Shown here: piece by piece, positions 1-8,495 of the stretch
Numbering within the stretch: the stretch's first letter is position 1
Layout: every line of letters begins with the position of its first letter
Assembly (NCBI GenBank): GCA_009908535.1
Contig: JAAAOD010000074.1
Span: 1 to 11,720, forward strand
DNA from: Verrucomicrobiota bacterium
GTDB lineage: Bacteria; Verrucomicrobiota; Verrucomicrobiia; Opitutales; Oceanipulchritudinaceae
Length of the DNA: 11,720 nucleotides
Reading direction: 5' to 3'
The notes under the pieces: generated by a model
The model's input: the letters and a program-made list of their open reading frames with translations, nothing else
Told to the model about the DNA's origin: nothing
The model's database searches: none
Translations under genes and position numbers: made by a program

Positions 1-336
1 CTCCTTTTTCAGGTGGTCGGTATGGACGCGGCCAGTGACGGTGGACAGCTCCGTGTCGGCGGTAAGAAAGAGGCTGCAATGGGGATCCTGCAGGTGGATG
101 GTCCAGGCGAGGACCTCGTTGCGCGGGTGGGAGGCGGCATGCAGCGCGAAGGCGGCAAGGAAATTCCTGAAGAGCTCGGCCAGCTGCGCGGGCGGGTGGA
201 CATCGAAGCGGCGGCAGTGCCGCTCCCATGCGGTAAACAGCGGCTGGGGCGATCCTTCCGAGAAGAGGACGTTGCGGCCGCGGACAAAAGAGTTCTCAAT
301 CCGGCAAAGCGGTGGGGAGGAGGACGGTTCCGTCAT
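1..336 (-). CDS. hslO: Hsp33-family chaperone, N-terminal part (cut by window edge)
   Basis: This frame is open from an ATG at 336 down to base 1, giving 112 residues with the 3' end outside the window. Hsp33 is a cytosolic holdase that is switched on by oxidation and binds unfolding proteins. Visible matches to the Hsp33 N-terminal fold are the 'FVRGRN' segment (residues 17-22), an Ala/Leu-rich helix (about 53-69, 'LAELFRNFLAAFALHAAS'), and the following strands 'LAWTIHLQDP' and 'SLFLTADTELSTVTGRV', where Hsp33 carries its substrate-facing sheet. The C-terminal zinc/redox cysteines that would prove the assignment lie outside the window. The start has a good ribosome binding site (AGGAAAG, about 4 nt upstream). 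It lies 47 nt behind the Lon-domain gene on the same strand and is probably cotranscribed. A divergent Hsp33 paralogue without the redox switch cannot be excluded. Confidence 0.7.
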   Translation of the reverse strand, partial: MTEPSSSPPLCRIENSFVRGRNVLFSEGSPQPLFTAWERHCRRFDVHPPAQLAELFRNFLAAFALHAASHPRNEVLAWTIHLQDPHCSLFLTADTELSTVTGRVHTDHLKKE

Positions 337-383
337 CTGCTTTCCTGTTTGGGTCAGGGGGGAAGGGCAAAGGGGCCCCGGGC

Positions 384-1052
384 TTAATTCAGGTCGATCT
401 CATCCTCGCGCGTGCGGCCCTGCAGTTTGCGGTAAAGCTCGAGCCGTCGTTTTTCCCTGAGGAGAAATTCTTCGAATCGTGTGTACCGTGCCCCGAGATC
501 CAGCGTTTCGAGCAGGCGCTGTTTCTCGTCGGGACAATGACAGAGGGCCTGGATGGCGACATCCACAAAAGGTTCCGGTTCCTTCAGCCCGCGCAGGAAA
601 TCGAGATATTCTTCCGGCAGGTTCTCCACCAGTCCGGATTCAGAATCGACGAGGGAGAGGATGCGCTCGCGGAGTTCAAGCTCCGGCGGCAATGGCGAAC
701 AGGAGCAGGATTCCACGCGGATCAAACGGTAAGGTTCTTCCTGTACCACTTCCAGAAGCCGGACGCGGGCGATGCCCTGCAGGGCAAGGTTGCTCGTGCC
801 GTCTGGATTCTGGTGGGCGGCCCGGATCACGCCCACGCTCCCGACCTTGTGAGGTGGTTCCTCCTCGGAATCCCGCTCGGGGTCTTCTTTGAAGATGGCG
901 AACATTCGTTGCTCCTTCAGGACATCGTCCAGCATCCTCCTGTAGCGTTCCTCGAAAATATACAAGGGCACGACGGCGTGCGGAAACAGCACCATTCCCC
1001 GCAGAGTCATCACCGGAACTATTTCCGGAACTATTATGTCAGGTTCTTGCAC
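384..1052 (-). CDS. stand-alone Lon N-terminal (LAN/LON substrate-binding) domain protein
   Basis: The product is 222 residues and consists of the substrate-binding N-terminal domain of Lon protease (PF02190 type) with no AAA+ or protease domain. Diagnostic stretches are 'LRGMVLFPHAVVPLYIFEER' (residues 18-37), the strand pair 'VGSVGVIRAAHQNPDG' (70-85) followed by 'LALQGIARVRLLEV' (89-102), and the helical end 'DEKQRLLETLD' (175-185). The C-terminus is a charged helix. Such proteins are common and poorly characterised; a role in substrate or protein handling is only inferred. The start is GTG at 1052: the next upstream in-frame codon that matters is a TAG, and later starts would cut the first beta strand. 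No Shine-Dalgarno is visible. Residues 8-14 come from a 12-bp tandem repeat. It sits between the HhH gene (44 nt gap) and hslO. Confidence 0.85.
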   Translation of the reverse strand: MQEPDIIVPEIVPVMTLRGMVLFPHAVVPLYIFEERYRRMLDDVLKEQRMFAIFKEDPERDSEEEPPHKVGSVGVIRAAHQNPDGTSNLALQGIARVRLLEVVQEEPYRLIRVESCSCSPLPPELELRERILSLVDSESGLVENLPEEYLDFLRGLKEPEPFVDVAIQALCHCPDEKQRLLETLDLGARYTRFEEFLLREKRRLELYRKLQGRTREDEIDLN

Positions 1053-1096
1053 AAGGAAATTCTAAATCAGGCAGGCGCAGGAAGCAACCACCGCCC

Positions 1097-1411
1097 TTAA
1101 TGAGGATCTATCCACTTGTGCGGTTGGAGCAGGGCGGGATCCGGGGAATCGGTTTCCGCGAAATAGACCGCCATGCGGAGGAGCGCAAGACGGTCCGCGG
1201 GCGTCTGCTCACGAAGGTCCAGGATCTGCTCGAAAAGCACTTCCGGAGCGCGGCCCTGCAGCTCATCCACCTCTCGGAGACCGATGTCGAGGAGGTCCCG
1301 CACGGTCGCAAGGTCCATCCCGGGAATGCGGTTGAAAGGGGAATACAGGGCCTCGTAATCGACTTTACGGCGTCTCTTCGGCGTGGGCTCGATGGGATCG
1401 GGTTCTTCCAT
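1097..1411 (-). CDS. helix-hairpin-helix protein of the Cdd1/'pathogenicity locus' family
   Basis: The product is 104 residues from the ATG at 1411. It has a basic linker (residues 11-17, 'PKRRRKV'), a helix-hairpin-helix motif 'IPGMDLATVRDLLDIGL' (29-45), 'VDELQGRAPEVLFEQI' (48-63), and the family-typical end 'RMAVYFAETDSPDPALL' (79-95) followed by a 'KW' pair. This order matches the Cdd1 family (PF11731), whose members are small and have no settled function; the HhH fold suggests nucleic-acid binding, which is inference. The frame stays open upstream to a TTG at 1537 (146 residues), but that start lacks a ribosome binding site and the extra 42 residues are not needed for the domain, so the ATG is preferred. 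It is the first gene of the minus-strand run and is divergent from dnaK. Confidence 0.7.
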   Translation of the reverse strand: MEEPDPIEPTPKRRRKVDYEALYSPFNRIPGMDLATVRDLLDIGLREVDELQGRAPEVLFEQILDLREQTPADRLALLRMAVYFAETDSPDPALLQPHKWIDPH

Positions 1412-1595
1412 TACCAAGGCAAGGCTGGCAATTATCCGCGCTTCTGCAACAGCCTGGGGCGTGACATTGTCCTGAGGGTGAGACAGGAGGTGTGACAGAA
1501 AGTATCGCCAAGGCTTCGTCCGCACCGTCCCCAGCAAGGAGATAATTCTGCGTTAAAAGTTGCAATACAGAGATTTGTAGAAGCAGGAAAAGGGC

Positions 1596-1611
1596 TGGCA
1601 CATCGATTGCA
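1596..1611 (+). promoter_or_regulatory. sigma-54-like -24/-12 element upstream of dnaK
   Basis: The sequence TGGCACATCGATTGCA has the GG (1597-1598) and GC (1609-1610) dinucleotides separated by exactly 10 nt and matches the consensus TGGCACG-N4-TTGCW at 11 of 12 fixed positions. However, the expected transcription start is about 12 nt past the GC, near 1622, only 4 nt before the dnaK ATG, and the AGGGGG that looks like the dnaK ribosome binding site (1612-1616 region) would then be untranscribed. It could be a chance match. No convincing sigma-70, sigma-32 or CIRCE sequence was found elsewhere in 1412-1625. Confidence 0.35.
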
Positions 1612-1625
1612 AGGGGGCTGACGTT

Positions 1626-3584
1626 ATGGGCAAAATTTTAGGTATCGATCTGGGAACCACCAACTCCTGCATGGCTGTCATGGAGGGTGGCGAACCCACC
1701 GTAATTCCCAATGGTGAAGGATCGCGGACGACCCCTTCGGTCGTTGCTTTCACCAAAAACGGGGAACGCCTCGTCGGTCAAGCCGCGAAGCGGCAGGCGG
1801 TGACCAATCCGCAGAACACCATTTTTTCGGCGAAGCGTCTCATCGGGCGCAAGCTGGCGGAGGTCCAGGAGGAAGCCAAAGGCCTTCCCTTTGAAATTTC
1901 CGAAGGCAAGAACGGCGACGCCTGGATCAGGGTTTCTGAAGGGGGCGAGGAGAAATCCCTTCCGCCGGAACAGGTCAGTTCCATGGTTCTCGCGAAACTG
2001 AAATCCGATGCGGAAGCCTATCTGGGAGAACCGGTCACGCAGGCGGTTATCACGGTTCCCGCCTACTTCAACGACTCGCAACGACAGGCCACCAAGGATG
2101 CCGGAACAATCGCCGGCCTTGAAGTTCTTCGGATCATCAACGAACCAACCGCGGCTTCCCTTGCCTACGGCCTCGATAAAAAGTCCGAGGAAACGATCGC
2201 GGTTTATGACCTTGGCGGGGGAACCTACGACATCTCCATCCTTGAGATCGGGGACGGTGTTTTCGAGGTCAAGGCCACCCATGGGGACACCCACCTCGGC
2301 GGTGACAATTGGGACGATGCCATCATCAAGCATCTCGTGGAGGACTTCCAAAAGGAAAACGGAATCGATCTCTCGCAGGACAAGATGGCCCTGCAGCGGT
2401 TGAAGGAGGAGGCCGAAAAGGCCAAGATCGCGCTTAGTTCCTCCCAGTCCACCGATATCAATCTGCCCTTTATCACGGCAGATGCCACCGGGCCCAAGCA
2501 CCTCAATGTGCAACTGACCCGCAGCAAGGTGGAACAGATCACCGACCAACTTTTCGAACGCACGGTTGGCCCCTTTAAGAGTTGTCTCGAGGACGCCGGG
2601 CTTCAAGCCGGGGATATTGGCAATCTCGTTCTCGTCGGTGGGATGACCCGGATGCCCAAGGTGGTCGAAACCGCCCGTAAACTCGCCGGAAAGGAACCAA
2701 ACAAGGGAGTGAACCCGGACGAGGTCGTCGCCATCGGCGCCGCCATCCAGGGGGCCGTCCTCGCCGGTGATGTGAAGGACGTTCTCCTCCTCGACGTGAC
2801 TCCGCTGACGCTGGCGATCGAAACCGCCGGCGGCGTGGCCACCCCCATGATTGAGCGTAACAGCACCATCCCGACCAAGAAATCCCAGATTTTCTCAACT
2901 TACGCCGACCAGCAGACGGCGGTGGATGTGAAAGTGCTCCAGGGCGAACGGCCCATGGCCAAGGACAACAAACTTCTCGGCAATTTCCGTCTTGATGGCA
3001 TTCCCCCCGCCCCGCGCGGCACGCCTCAGATTGAAGTCACTTTTGATATCGACGCCAACGGCATCCTTCACGTCTCCGCCGTCGATAAGGGAACCGGCAA
3101 GGAGCAGAAAATTTCCATTACCAATGCATCCGGGCTCAGCGAGGACGAGGTCAACAAGATGAAAGAGGACGCGGAGAAAAACGCGGAGTCCGACAAGCAG
3201 GCCAAGGAACTTGCCGAAAACCGCAATCAGCTTGATACCGTCGTCTTCAGTACTGAAAAACTCCTTAATGAAAGCGGTGACAAGCTCTCCGACGCGGAGA
3301 AAGCGACCGTGCAGGGCATCGTCGACGAGGGGAAGAAAGCCCTGGAGTCTGAAGACCTTGGCGAGGTCAAAGCCGCCCTTGAGAAGATCAATAACAATAC
3401 CGAGCTGCAGCAGATCATGACGAAGCTCTACCAGGGCGAGGCCCAGGAGCAGCAGCCACAGGGCGGGGCGGGTCCGGAGCCGTCTCCGGAGGATGCTGGC
3501 TCAGCTTCCGCAGAATCCACCCAAAGCGGAGAGGACAACGTCGTCGACGCCGAGGTGGAGGACGTCGACGAAAACAAGAAGTAG
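1626..3584 (+). CDS. dnaK: molecular chaperone DnaK (Hsp70)
   Basis: Full-length cytosolic Hsp70 of 652 residues that binds exposed hydrophobic peptide segments in an ATP-driven cycle. The nucleotide-binding domain shows 'GIDLGTTNS' (residues 6-14), 'VPAYFND' (144-150), 'INEPTAASLAYG' (171-182) and 'DLGGGTYD' (195-202; the usual Phe is Tyr here). The interdomain linker 'VLLLDVTPL' is at 386-394, followed by the substrate-binding sheet and the helical lid. The disordered tail ends 'VVDAEVEDVDENKK', the usual DnaK C-terminal form. The ATG at 1626 is preceded by AGGGGG about 9 nt upstream and starts the conserved 'MGKILGIDLG'. The usual partners grpE and dnaJ, and the repressor hrcA, are not adjacent; groES follows after 50 nt without a visible terminator, so cotranscription with groESL is likely. 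Confidence 0.98.
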   Translation: MGKILGIDLGTTNSCMAVMEGGEPTVIPNGEGSRTTPSVVAFTKNGERLVGQAAKRQAVTNPQNTIFSAKRLIGRKLAEVQEEAKGLPFEISEGKNGDAWIRVSEGGEEKSLPPEQVSSMVLAKLKSDAEAYLGEPVTQAVITVPAYFNDSQRQATKDAGTIAGLEVLRIINEPTAASLAYGLDKKSEETIAVYDLGGGTYDISILEIGDGVFEVKATHGDTHLGGDNWDDAIIKHLVEDFQKENGIDLSQDKMALQRLKEEAEKAKIALSSSQSTDINLPFITADATGPKHLNVQLTRSKVEQITDQLFERTVGPFKSCLEDAGLQAGDIGNLVLVGGMTRMPKVVETARKLAGKEPNKGVNPDEVVAIGAAIQGAVLAGDVKDVLLLDVTPLTLAIETAGGVATPMIERNSTIPTKKSQIFSTYADQQTAVDVKVLQGERPMAKDNKLLGNFRLDGIPPAPRGTPQIEVTFDIDANGILHVSAVDKGTGKEQKISITNASGLSEDEVNKMKEDAEKNAESDKQAKELAENRNQLDTVVFSTEKLLNESGDKLSDAEKATVQGIVDEGKKALESEDLGEVKAALEKINNNTELQQIMTKLYQGEAQEQQPQGGAGPEPSPEDAGSASAESTQSGEDNVVDAEVEDVDENKK

Positions 3585-3634
3585 GAAATCTCTCTTTTCA
3601 ATAACCAAACCTTAAACAATCAACGTACACAACC

Positions 3635-3934
3635 ATGGCAGACAACAAGGTTAATATCACCCCTCTCGGGGATCGGGTTCTGGTGAAGCCGATCGAAGTG
3701 GAGGAAGAAGTCAAAGGCGGGATCATCATCCCCGATTCAGCAAAGGAGAAGCCCACCACGGCGGAAGTTCTTGCCCTCGGGAATGGCCGCAAGGAAGGCG
3801 AGACCTACGAGTTCTCCGTCAAAGTCGGTGATCGCGTGATCATCAGCAAATACGGCGGCACGCAGGTCAAGTATGAGGATGAGGAATACACCATCCTCCG
3901 CGAGGATGACATCCTTGCCATCGTCAACGGCTGA
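3635..3934 (+). CDS. groES: co-chaperonin GroES (Hsp10)
   Basis: A 99-residue co-chaperonin that caps the GroEL ring as a heptamer in the cytosol. It carries the family start 'ITPLGDRVLVKPIEVEEEV' (residues 8-26), the mobile-loop segment 'KGGIIIPDSAKEKPT' (27-41) that docks on GroEL, 'VKVGDRVIISKYGGTQVK' (62-79) and the C-terminal strand 'ILREDDILAIV'. Length and order are normal for the family. It lies 50 nt after dnaK and 51 nt before groEL, on the same strand. There is no Shine-Dalgarno: the leader is A/C-rich and unstructured, ending ACACAACC directly before the ATG. No separate promoter or CIRCE operator is visible in the gap after dnaK. Confidence 0.98.
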   Translation: MADNKVNITPLGDRVLVKPIEVEEEVKGGIIIPDSAKEKPTTAEVLALGNGRKEGETYEFSVKVGDRVIISKYGGTQVKYEDEEYTILREDDILAIVNG

Positions 3935-3985
3935 TCGCGCATCGGCAGGTTCACCAAACGTAACAACCCACGAAACTAGAATATC

Positions 3986-5638
<1,653 letters not shown>

Positions 5639-5672
5639 CGCCCGGCTTCGCCGATTCATCCACCATTCTTTC

Positions 5673-5707
5673 AGCGCTCCCGGCTCCGGCCGGGGGCGCT
5701 TTTTTTT
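5673..5707 (+). terminator. intrinsic terminator of the dnaK-groES-groEL unit
   Basis: A 12-bp stem (5673-5684 with 5689-5700, one G-T pair) closes a TCCG tetraloop of the stable C(UNCG)G class, and an 8-T run (5700-5707) follows. It begins 34 nt after the groEL stop. The convergent kinase-like gene ends at 5735, just beyond it; on the minus strand there is no T run after the hairpin, so it is directional. Confidence 0.93.
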
Positions 5708-5734
5708 GGGAGCCCCCCGTGTGCGTTTTTTCCA

Positions 5735-7003
5735 CTACACGGTGACGATCCAATGGGAATCGGGAAACTGCGCGTGGCAGGCCTCCTCGATCGCGGGGAG
5801 AGAGCTGCGCTGGACAAGGGCGACCACCGGGCCCGTCGAACCGTGGCAGCTTACGCGCGCGCCATGGATACCGAGAGCGGTTCCCTGTTGTTCGAGGAAC
5901 CGCACAATTTCCAGCGCGCGCGGGTGGGGTAAACGGAGGGCTTCCATGTCCTGTTGCGATTGGCGGAGGATCTGCCCGAGCGCGGGGGCGAGGTGCTCGC
6001 TGGACTTTTCCTCGATGAGCAACTCCAGGAAACGCTCACTGCGGCGATTCTCGAGAATGGGGAAGCGCAGGCTGTCGCGGACCTGGTACGTCGTCCCGTC
6101 ATGAATTTTCGAATACGGGTCGTTGAGATCTTCCTCTCCACCCGGAAACTCTCCGCCTTCCATCTCGAGAGGAAGGTGGGCGAAGGCATCGTGGGTCAGG
6201 TAGGCGAACGCAATCTGCGTGCCGTAAACAAAAGAATGGTCCAGCGCGCGCTCAAAGAGGAACTTCCCCATGAAACTGGCGGTACGGAAGCGCACATAGG
6301 AGGGATTGTTGGATTCGTAGGGGAGTCCGCTCGAGACCGCGCAAAAAGCCAGCTCCGGTGGCAGTTCGACCGGGGGCAGGAGATGGTCGGGGCGACAGAG
6401 GATGGGAAGGAGGAATCCCCTCTCGCCGAACGCGCAGGATAGATGATCGGAGAGCGATCCGTTCGCTTCGAGGTTCAGATCCTCGATGACGTGGCTCCAG
6501 TGCGCGATCTCGGTTCTCCTGAATTCATGCCTGAAGAAGGTGCCATAGGCCTTCAGGCTGGCGATCTGCAGCGCCGGAATGAAGGAGAATCCGGATTTCT
6601 CGGGCAGGTTGGAGCGGATATGCACCCGCAACCCTTCCCGGAGGCGATGCCGGCTCGCCCGAAGCATTACTTTCAGGCAGCACATCTGTGTCGTGAAAAT
6701 ATCCGATTTGCGGTCTTCCCGAAGCAAGCGGACGAGGGCCTGGTCGGATATCTGGTTCTCCAGCAGGGCCGGAGTCTGGTGAGCGTCATAGCCGCCGATC
6801 CACTCATTTTCGGACCATACTTCGAAGCTCCGCTCCGGCGTCGGCGTGATCGTAACTTCCACAACCTCCCGCAGTGGCGTCGTCAGGACCAGGCAACCGC
6901 CAAAACCGGCAATTCCGCCAAGGCAATCAAGCCGTCCGCTGGCCGAACCTTTTGCTATGATGCCATCCCTCTGCCCCACCAGGTCTATACCCGGCATTGT
7001 CAC
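5735..7003 (-). CDS. divergent GHMP-family sugar-kinase-like protein (arabinokinase/galactokinase type)
   Basis: The product is 422 residues. Its order of segments follows L-arabinokinase-type GHMP kinases: 'SGRLDCLGGIAGFGGCLVL' (22-40, where kinases have GRLDVMGGIADYSG), 'NLPEKSGFSFIPALQIAS' (132-149, position of the ATP loop), 'GSLSDHLSCAFG' (182-193, with D186 at the position of the catalytic Asp), 'RFRTASFMGKF' (238-248), 'TYQVRDSLRFPILEN' (305-319) and 'HGARVSCHGSTGPVVAL' (380-396, position of the third motif). The Asp of motif 1 is Gly, the SSSAA of motif 2 is SFIPA and the GGGxGG of motif 3 is CHGSTG, so sugar phosphorylation is uncertain. The start is GTG at 7003, with GGAGG 7 nt upstream; an ATG two codons on is a weaker alternative. 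It is apparently monocistronic, after the sodA terminator, with its own candidate promoter. No sugar-pathway gene is nearby. Confidence 0.75.
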   Translation of the reverse strand: MTMPGIDLVGQRDGIIAKGSASGRLDCLGGIAGFGGCLVLTTPLREVVEVTITPTPERSFEVWSENEWIGGYDAHQTPALLENQISDQALVRLLREDRKSDIFTTQMCCLKVMLRASRHRLREGLRVHIRSNLPEKSGFSFIPALQIASLKAYGTFFRHEFRRTEIAHWSHVIEDLNLEANGSLSDHLSCAFGERGFLLPILCRPDHLLPPVELPPELAFCAVSSGLPYESNNPSYVRFRTASFMGKFLFERALDHSFVYGTQIAFAYLTHDAFAHLPLEMEGGEFPGGEEDLNDPYSKIHDGTTYQVRDSLRFPILENRRSERFLELLIEEKSSEHLAPALGQILRQSQQDMEALRLPHPRALEIVRFLEQQGTALGIHGARVSCHGSTGPVVALVQRSSLPAIEEACHAQFPDSHWIVTV

Positions 7004-7040
7004 CGACCTGCCTCCATGCGCCTCTTCTTTTCTTTACTGA

Positions 7041-7068
7041 AATCTAGCAAATTTGCCCTATCCGCCAA
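7041..7068 (-). promoter_or_regulatory. candidate sigma-70-type promoter of the kinase-like gene
   Basis: On the minus strand TTGGCG (7063-7068) is followed after 16 nt by TAGATT (7041-7046). The start would fall near 7034, giving a leader of about 30 nt that contains the GGAGG ribosome binding site. Matches are moderate (4 of 6 in each box). Confidence 0.35.
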
Positions 7069-7146
7069 GTCTGCGGAGAAATCTGAATACCAGCTTATGA
7101 GGGGATTCGCTTCAGGTTAGCTTTTTTAATAGCGCGGTCCGGACCC

Positions 7147-7180
7147 AAAAAAAACCCGGCCTCCGCAGAGGAGGACCGGG
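7147..7180 (-). terminator. intrinsic terminator of sodA
   Basis: On the minus strand CCCGG-T-CCTCC pairs with GGAGG-CCGGG around a TCTGC loop (10 bp with one bulged T, 7155-7180) and runs into eight Ts (7154-7147). It starts 27 nt after the sodA stop and separates sodA from the kinase-like gene. Confidence 0.92.
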
Positions 7181-7207
7181 TGTGCTGAAATCCGGAAAAA
7201 CCGTAAC

Positions 7208-7840
7208 TCAGGAAAGGACTTTCCGGTAGTAATCCTCGACTTGCGCCCAGTTTACCACGTTCCAGAAAGCGGAGATGTAGTCGGGTCGGCGGTTTTGATA
7301 GTTCAGGTAGTAGGCATGTTCCCAGACATCGAGCCCGAGGACCGGAGTTCCGCCGCAATATCCAAAGGCTTCCCCCATGAGCGGGTTGTCCTGATTGGGC
7401 GTGCTCGCGACCTTGAGACTGCCGTCGGGGTAGGCGATGAGCCATGCCCAGCCCGACCCGAAGCGGCCGGCCGCCGCGCTCGCGAACTCTTTCTTGAATT
7501 CCTCGAAACCGCCGAAGGTTGCCTTGATCCTGTCACCTACCGAGCCGGTCGGTTCTCCGCCGCCATCAGGGGAGAGAAGTTTCCAGAACATGCTGTGGTT
7601 GGCATGCCCACCTCCGTTGTTGCGCACCGCTGTCTGCACGGAGTCCGGAAGACCGCCAATCTTCGGCAGAAGATCAAACACGCTCTCGGGCGCCTCCACG
7701 CCGCCGCCGCTGACGGCGTCGTTCAGTTTCGTCACGTACGTGTTGTGGTGCTTGGTGTGATGGATCTCCATCGTGCGGGCGTCGATGTGCGGCTCAAGCG
7801 CGTCGTACGCGTAATCTAATTCTGGTAATGCGTATGCCAT
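7208..7840 (-). CDS. sodA: superoxide dismutase, Mn type
   Basis: A 210-residue Fe/Mn-family superoxide dismutase that converts superoxide to hydrogen peroxide and oxygen. The four metal ligands are visible: H27 ('EIHHTKHH'), H82 ('GGGHANHSMFW'), D171 and H175 ('LDVWEHAYY'). The 'NNGGGHANHSMFW' stretch, the 'NQDNPLMG' segment (149-156, with Gln supplied from the C-terminal half) and 'YQNRRPDYI' (181-189) are those of Mn-type rather than Fe-type enzymes; a cambialistic enzyme is possible. There is no signal peptide, so it is cytosolic. The ATG at 7840 starts the conserved 'YALPELDYAYDALEP' and has no Shine-Dalgarno; the leader ends GATAAAACC. It lies 54 nt after tadA and may be read from a promoter overlapping the tadA stop. 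It ends in its own terminator. Confidence 0.96.
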   Translation of the reverse strand: MAYALPELDYAYDALEPHIDARTMEIHHTKHHNTYVTKLNDAVSGGGVEAPESVFDLLPKIGGLPDSVQTAVRNNGGGHANHSMFWKLLSPDGGGEPTGSVGDRIKATFGGFEEFKKEFASAAAGRFGSGWAWLIAYPDGSLKVASTPNQDNPLMGEAFGYCGGTPVLGLDVWEHAYYLNYQNRRPDYISAFWNVVNWAQVEDYYRKVLS

Positions 7841-7871
7841 GGTTTTATCTGATTTTGATGGTAAGAAGCAA

Positions 7872-7898
7872 ATTATCCGGCCTCGCTGTTGTCGTCAA
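7872..7898 (-). promoter_or_regulatory. candidate promoter of sodA overlapping the tadA stop codon
   Basis: On the minus strand TTGACG (7893-7898) contains the tadA TGA stop, and GATAAT (7872-7877) lies 15 nt downstream. Each box matches 5 of 6 consensus bases; the spacer is 1-2 nt shorter than ideal. The start would be near 7865, about 25 nt before the sodA ATG. Confidence 0.45.
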
Positions 7899-8440
7899 CC
7901 AGCGCTCCGTTTTCCACGGAAATACGCCTGCAGGAGCTGGCTGCACGGCTCCGCAAGAACCCCTCCCCGCACCACGACACGATGATTCAGCCCGGGAAGG
8001 TCCTGGACCGCAAGGGCTCCCCCAAGGCAGCCCATCTTCGGATCCGCAGCCGCGAAAATCACTTCCCCAAGGCGGGACATGATGCTCGCACCCGCGCACA
8101 TCGGGCAGGGTTCTTTCGTCACATAAAGGCTCGCCGCGTTCAGGCGCCAGTCCCCGATGGCCGCGCTCGCCTGCGTGATCGCCAGCATCTCCGCGTGCGC
8201 GGTCGGATCGCCCAGGCCCTCCACCTGATTGTGCGCACGCGCCACAACCTGTCCCTCGATGACCACGACCGCGCCCACCGGCACCTCGTCCTTCGCCCAT
8301 GCCTTGCGGGCCTCGTTGAAGGCAAGGGACATGAAATACTCCCCGTCTCGCCGAAGTTCCGAAGGATGCAGTTTCGGAAACGGGCAATCCGCCTCCCCAC
8401 CGCTTTCCTTCTTGACTTCCGAATTTTCCCGCCGCCTCAT
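7895..8440 (-). CDS. tadA: tRNA adenosine(34) deaminase TadA
   Basis: A zinc-dependent deaminase that converts A34 of tRNA-Arg(ACG) to inosine, so that one tRNA reads several Arg codons. Counting from the ATG at 8440 (181 residues), the zinc site is 'HAE' (82-84, with the catalytic Glu at 84) and 'PCPMC' (111-115). Flanking blocks 'EVPVGAVVV' (52-60), 'DPTAHAEM' (78-85), 'LYVTKEPCPMCAG' (105-117) and 'GLNHRVVVRGGVLAEPC' (150-166) fit TadA. A longer N-terminus ('CPFPKLHPSELRRD', 19-32) precedes the first helix. The start is uncertain: the frame continues to an ATG at 8458 (GGGAGG almost touching it) and a TTG at 8473. It is divergent from infA and followed by sodA. Related cytidine or guanine deaminases are less likely because of the 'TAHAEM'/'PCPMCAG' pair. 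Confidence 0.93.
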   Translation of the reverse strand: MRRRENSEVKKESGGEADCPFPKLHPSELRRDGEYFMSLAFNEARKAWAKDEVPVGAVVVIEGQVVARAHNQVEGLGDPTAHAEMLAITQASAAIGDWRLNAASLYVTKEPCPMCAGASIMSRLGEVIFAAADPKMGCLGGALAVQDLPGLNHRVVVRGGVLAEPCSQLLQAYFRGKRSAG

Positions 8441-8495
8441 GATTCCCTTTTTCTCCATCCCCTCCCGTACCAAGTCAACTCGCCAAACCGCCTAT

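Noticed and set aside
9..299. 96-residue minus-strand frame at the left edge
   Set aside because: Ser/Pro/Arg-rich, typical of an out-of-frame read; the overlapping frame from 336 to the edge gives the Hsp33-like sequence.
312..1100. 262-residue plus-strand open frame over the Lon-domain gene
   Set aside because: The minus frame encodes a clear LON domain; the plus frame has no family match or ribosome binding site.
1412..1537. 42-residue N-terminal extension of the HhH protein from a TTG
   Set aside because: No ribosome binding site at the TTG, and the family's domain is complete from the ATG at 1411; kept only as a possible alternative.
1638..2606. 322-residue open frame antisense to dnaK
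   Set aside because: Shadow of the conserved dnaK frame; no domain and no start context.
6443..7120. 225-residue plus-strand open frame over the start of the kinase-like gene
   Set aside because: The sense frame follows the GHMP kinase order of motifs and has GGAGG before its start; this one runs through the promoter region and has no recognisable domain.
7136..7145. Perfect palindrome GGTCCGGACC beside the sodA terminator
   Set aside because: Short GC-rich palindrome without a second copy or link to a promoter box; likely chance in GC-rich DNA.
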